10,580 bases of DNA, from positions 421 to 11,000 of the forward strand of contig MEQV01000274.1 in the NCBI GenBank assembly GCA_001770355.1, given 5' to 3'. The position numbers were made by a program, and so were the translations under genes. This stretch comes from Betaproteobacteria bacterium RIFCSPLOWO2_02_FULL_62_17. GTDB lineage: Bacteria; Pseudomonadota; Gammaproteobacteria; Burkholderiales; SG8-39. Shown piece after piece: positions 8,117 through 10,580 of this stretch (its first letter is position 1; each line of letters opens with the position of its first letter). A model generated the notes under the pieces. That model was given only the letters and a program-made list of their open reading frames with translations, was not told the DNA's origin and searched no databases.

Positions 8117-8188
8117 GGTACAGGCGGCGCGAGCTTTTTGCGCCGCCGCTCTTACTAGTATTCCCAGGTCGAATGCGCCGAGATTCAT
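8111..8188 (-). CDS. 25-codon mini-ORF duplicating the permease N-terminus (leader or gene remnant)
   Basis: The frame starts at 8188 in an ATGA overlap with the ZnuA-like stop, has AGGGG at 8193-8197, and stops in a second ATGA overlap with the permease start. Its first eleven residues, MNLGAFDLGIL, match the permease start MNLSSFDLGIL. Across these codons two changes alter residues (both Ser in the permease) and four are third-position synonymous changes in Leu, Gly, Ile and Leu. That pattern suggests the copy diverged while still coding. The remainder is a low-complexity tail rich in Ala and Arg, encoded across a GC hairpin. It may be the stub of a second permease gene lost by deletion, a duplicated start, or a short coupling peptide. 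No stable protein function is claimed. Confidence 0.45.
   Translation of the reverse strand: MNLGAFDLGILVRAAAQKARAACTK
8123..8147. other. 8-bp GC-only hairpin inside the mini-ORF
   Basis: GGCGGCGC at 8123-8130 and GCGCCGCC at 8140-8147 are perfect inverted repeats around a 9-base loop that contains five A residues on the coding strand. It sits between the two copies of the direct repeat and ends 9 bases before the permease ATG. In mRNA it could slow ribosomes, hide or expose the permease start, or act as an RNA processing site. On the minus strand no U-run follows, so it is not a standard terminator. Confidence 0.6.
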
Positions 8189-8190
8189 TT
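8157..8190 (-). repeat. direct repeat, copy A (start of the mini-ORF)
   Basis: This is the upstream copy of the 34-base repeat whose other copy is at 8083-8116. It overlaps the last codon and stop of the ZnuA-like gene and supplies the mini-ORF start codon. Of its five mismatches, three fall at third codon positions; a fourth synonymous change lies in the next base beyond the repeat. Confidence 0.8.
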
Positions 8191-9105
8191 CACCCCTGCC
8201 AGCAGCCGCGCGATGGTGTCATCGAACAATCCGAACAGATCCTTGGCCTTGTCGCTGCCGCCGACCGTGTACGGCAGCATAACCGCTGGGATTTTGCTGC
8301 GCTCGGAGAGGAATGCCGCTGCCCTTGGATCGGTATATGCCGAATAAATGATCAGCCTGGCCGGCTCGCGCTGCATCAGGCTGAGCAATTCGGCAAGGTG
8401 GCCGGGTGTGGGAGGAAGACCCGGCCTGGGCTCGAGGCTGCCTGCTTCCTTCAGGCCGAGCCAGTTGATGAGATACGTCCACTCGCGGTGATAGACGATG
8501 ATGCGCGTTTCCTTCAACGGCTGCGCCTGCTGTTCCCAGCGCGCGATGGCGCCGCGCCAGCGCTCGAGAAATGCACTGGTTCGCACCGCATAGACCCGGG
8601 CATTGGGCGGATCTATCTTCGCCAGGCGCGCCGACAGCGCTTCGGCAACCCTGGCGATATTGCGTGCATCAGTGTGGATGTGAGGATTGCCGCCGGGATG
8701 CAGGTCGCCTTGCGAGCGATCGACGATTTTGGGTATTTCCAGTTTCGTCACGAACTGCGAGGCCTCGAAATAACCGTCATTGCCCGGCCGCACCCTGGCA
8801 TTGCCCGACTGCATCAGGAGCAGCGGCAACCAGGATGCCTCGATGTCCGCGCCGGTGCACACGACCATGTCGGCCGAGCGCATGCGCGCGATCAGGCTGG
8901 GGCGCGCCTCGATGCGATGCACGTCCTGCAGCGCGGTGGTCACCGAGGTGGCCGAGACGCGATCGCCGCCCAACTCCTGCGCCAGCGCCGCCCATTCGGG
9001 TTCGCAGGCGAAAATGTTGATCGCACCTGATGCCGTCAGGGGCGGGAAAGCCAGGCCCAGAGCGACAAGCATCTGAACGGCAAATAATTTCATCATAGGT
9101 TTCAT
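8185..9105 (-). CDS. ZnuA-like periplasmic metal-binding protein of an ABC importer
   Basis: This 306-residue cluster A-I solute-binding protein would capture Zn2+ (or Mn2+) in the periplasm and hand it to the permease. A signal peptide ends near ASGA (25-28), before INIFACEPEW. The three family histidines are present in their usual spacing: H63 in DVHRIEARPS, H142 in GNPHIH, and H206 in YHREWTYL. The acidic fourth ligand may be D259 or D285. The loop before GNPH is short (RSQGDLHPG) and not His-rich, unlike the charged loop of E. coli ZnuA. GAGAGG overlapping the porin stop is the ribosome binding site, and the gene begins 10 bases after that stop. It ends in an ATGA overlap with the mini-ORF. 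It could belong to a manganese system, but the His set and the neighbouring HD-HD exporter favour zinc. Confidence 0.9.
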   Translation of the reverse strand: MKPMMKLFAVQMLVALGLAFPPLTASGAINIFACEPEWAALAQELGGDRVSATSVTTALQDVHRIEARPSLIARMRSADMVVCTGADIEASWLPLLLMQSGNARVRPGNDGYFEASQFVTKLEIPKIVDRSQGDLHPGGNPHIHTDARNIARVAEALSARLAKIDPPNARVYAVRTSAFLERWRGAIARWEQQAQPLKETRIIVYHREWTYLINWLGLKEAGSLEPRPGLPPTPGHLAELLSLMQREPARLIIYSAYTDPRAAAFLSERSKIPAVMLPYTVGGSDKAKDLFGLFDDTIARLLAGVK

Positions 9106-9115
9106 GATTAGCCTC

Positions 9116-10552
9116 TCAGAACTTGTGGGCGCCGTGGGCGCCCAGGCTCATGATGTACTGCAGCACCACCTGATTGTCGGGCGCCCCCGCGCGCGATTTG
9201 TCGCTGGCGAACTGCAGCCGCAAACGGCTGAATTCGCTGCCGCTCCAGTCGATCATCCAGGTGCTGCGCCTGGGCGTGTAGTGGGCGAGCACCGGAAAAT
9301 CGGCCGCCGCGAGCGCCCCGTTGGTCACCAGACCAAGGCTGGTGGCGCCGGAATTCAGCCTGTCGTAGCGATACCCGGCACGCCAGCCCTGGGCGAACTG
9401 ATAGACACCCTGCGCGTACCAGCCTGACTGTTTCGAGGCGTAGGTTCCGGTCTGGGTTCCCAGCGAGGCGGCCGCCGTGTCGTAGGTGAGATTTCCCTGC
9501 TCGGTGCGGCGGAAATACTCGCCCTGCAGTTTGAAATTATTGACCGTGGAGTTCCCGTTGGGTGCCCATTTAAACACGCCGCTCAGCGCCCACAGCCGGC
9601 TTCGGCCGTTGAAACTGTTGGTGACGCCGGTACCGGTGGAATCGGGGTCCTCGTAGCTGCGGTTCTGCGGCTCGGTCAAGAGGTGCGACAGCCCCACCTC
9701 CCAGGCCGAGCTTGCGCCGATGTCGCCGCCCAGATGCGCAAACAGATTGCCCGCGCCAAAGCCGTTCTTGTTACGCCCGCCGGCGGGGCCGGCCGGGAAA
9801 CTTCTCCCACGACCGATTTCCATGCCAAGGTCGAAATACAACTCTGTCGGCGCCACCCACTTGACCTGGACACCGTCCTCGCCCAGTTGATTGCCGAGGA
9901 ACACCTTGCTGGCAAGCGACGCGTCGGCGAAGTCCCAGGCGTGCGGATGAAACTGATTCAGGTAGCCGACGTTGGAGAAAAATCTGCCTGCTTTCACGGT
10001 AAATCCATTGGATAGGCCCAGTGTCTGAATGAAGCCTTCTTCGATGGCTACGGTTTCATCGGCACCTAGTGCGGCGATCAGGGTGCCACGAAAGCGCGGG
10101 TCGATGTTGGCTGCGAACACCAGCTCCGATTCCCCCAGTGACAGGCCGCGGCCGACCGGCGCTACCTCACCACCCGTCGGTGTAAAGCCGTTGATGCGAT
10201 AGGCGGCCGGGTCCTGCGAAAGATTGCCGTAGGTGCCGTTCAGTATCAGCGAGATGCCGGGGTTCATGGCGCTCTCGCTCACCGGCCGGCTGCTTGCCTG
10301 CAGCGCGGCATCTTGCGCCGCGGTCTCCGCCTTGGTGGCGACTGCCGCAGCCTGGCCTGCCGCGCGCTCGGCCTGCTGCAGTCGTTTTTCCAGGGCTTCA
10401 ATGCGGCTTTCGTATTGCTGCTTCAACTGCCTTAGCTGCTCGCGCAGTTCTTTCAGATCCTCGTCCGTGACGGCTCGAGCAGGCTGGAAAAGTCCGGTCG
10501 CCAGCGCGACAGCGAACGCGATGCTTCGAGCGATATTGCGGGTCTTCAACAT
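9116..10552 (-). CDS. coiled-coil outer-membrane porin of the metal operon
   Basis: This 478-residue protein has a signal peptide ending in QPARA (residue 27). A heptad-rich coiled coil follows at about 30-68 (LREQLRQLKQQYESRIEALE), then an Ala-rich linker. The rest is a beta-barrel-like region of alternating strands rich in Gly, Tyr and aromatic girdle residues (for example SLILNGTYGN, ESELVFAANI, GFTVKAGRFF), ending in a C-terminal Phe as outer-membrane proteins do. The plan resembles trimeric porins with a periplasmic coiled coil, such as OprO/P-type. The segment QFHPHAWDF (200-208) and the terminal GAHGAHKF hold histidines that might contact metal. Being first in the operon just ahead of the ZnuA-like gene suggests metal passage across the outer membrane. 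I recognise the fold type but not a named family; the substrate is inferred from context. Confidence 0.8.
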   Translation of the reverse strand: MLKTRNIARSIAFAVALATGLFQPARAVTDEDLKELREQLRQLKQQYESRIEALEKRLQQAERAAGQAAAVATKAETAAQDAALQASSRPVSESAMNPGISLILNGTYGNLSQDPAAYRINGFTPTGGEVAPVGRGLSLGESELVFAANIDPRFRGTLIAALGADETVAIEEGFIQTLGLSNGFTVKAGRFFSNVGYLNQFHPHAWDFADASLASKVFLGNQLGEDGVQVKWVAPTELYFDLGMEIGRGRSFPAGPAGGRNKNGFGAGNLFAHLGGDIGASSAWEVGLSHLLTEPQNRSYEDPDSTGTGVTNSFNGRSRLWALSGVFKWAPNGNSTVNNFKLQGEYFRRTEQGNLTYDTAAASLGTQTGTYASKQSGWYAQGVYQFAQGWRAGYRYDRLNSGATSLGLVTNGALAAADFPVLAHYTPRRSTWMIDWSGSEFSRLRLQFASDKSRAGAPDNQVVLQYIMSLGAHGAHKF

Positions 10553-10558
10553 GTTGGT

Positions 10559-10564
10559 CTCCTT
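10559..10564 (-). promoter_or_regulatory. ribosome binding site of the porin gene
   Basis: AAGGAG, read on the minus strand, lies six bases before the ATG at 10552. It is the strongest Shine-Dalgarno in the window and marks the porin as the probable first gene of the operon. Confidence 0.7.
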
Positions 10565-10566
10565 GC

Positions 10567-10580
10567 GTAACGGCCGTCAC
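10567..10580. promoter_or_regulatory. imperfect palindrome upstream of the metal operon
   Basis: GTAACGGCCGTCAC is symmetric except for one base pair. It sits immediately upstream of the porin ribosome binding site, where a metal-responsive repressor could act. It does not look like the AT-rich Zur box, and the window ends here, so the promoter itself is out of view. Confidence 0.22.

Noticed and set aside
8132..8147. Programmed -1 frameshift from the mini-ORF into the permease at the A5 run
   Set aside because: The permease frame is open upstream, but CAAAAAG does not form a proper slippery heptamer in the zero frame and the A-run lies within the hairpin loop rather than before it.
8083..8190. 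Insertion sequence or miniature mobile element made by the repeat-hairpin-repeat
   Set aside because: The repeats are too long for a target-site duplication, encode the same peptide start, and there are no terminal inverted repeats or transposase.
7672..9030. 452-codon plus-strand open frame over the permease and ZnuA-like genes
   Set aside because: It crosses two well-supported genes on the other strand and its product has no family resemblance; it is a codon-bias shadow.

Overview
The window is GC-rich by eye, with tight head-to-tail genes, ATGA stop/start overlaps and a RelA of proteobacterial type. It most resembles the chromosome of a betaproteobacterium, possibly an anaerobic or denitrifying aromatic or steroid degrader of the Rhodocyclales/Sterolibacterium kind. 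The lineage is inferred from protein style only. No rRNA, tRNA, CRISPR array, insertion sequence or phage gene was seen.

Plus strand, 1-3999: a short leader with two dyads is followed by a two-gene operon for a molybdopterin enzyme. The large subunit closely resembles pyrogallol-phloroglucinol transhydroxylase and related resorcinol hydroxylases, and keeps the His and Asp-Ser active-site residues. It carries an extra N-terminal domain of about 130 residues that looks like an SCP2 sterol-carrier fold. The small subunit is the matching iron-sulfur protein with a C-terminal beta-sandwich, but it lacks the cysteines for one of the three clusters known in the transhydroxylase. The pair probably hydroxylates or rearranges a phenolic, perhaps lipophilic, substrate in the cytoplasm.

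4000-4057: a convergent junction with a probable bidirectional terminator.

Minus strand, read from 10580 down to 4058: an outer-membrane coiled-coil porin, a ZnuA-like periplasmic metal-binding protein, a 25-codon mini-ORF that copies the start of the next gene, a ZnuB-like ABC permease, and a His-rich cation diffusion facilitator exporter. After a 68-base gap comes relA, a ppGpp synthetase with a dead hydrolase domain. The first genes form a compact divalent-metal (probably zinc) operon spanning outer membrane, periplasm and inner membrane. No ABC ATPase is present in the window. The junctions from the ZnuA-like gene to the exporter are all stop/start overlaps.

The points most worth a second look are the SCP2-molybdoenzyme fusion, the missing middle iron-sulfur cluster in its partner, and the duplicated permease start with an internal hairpin.
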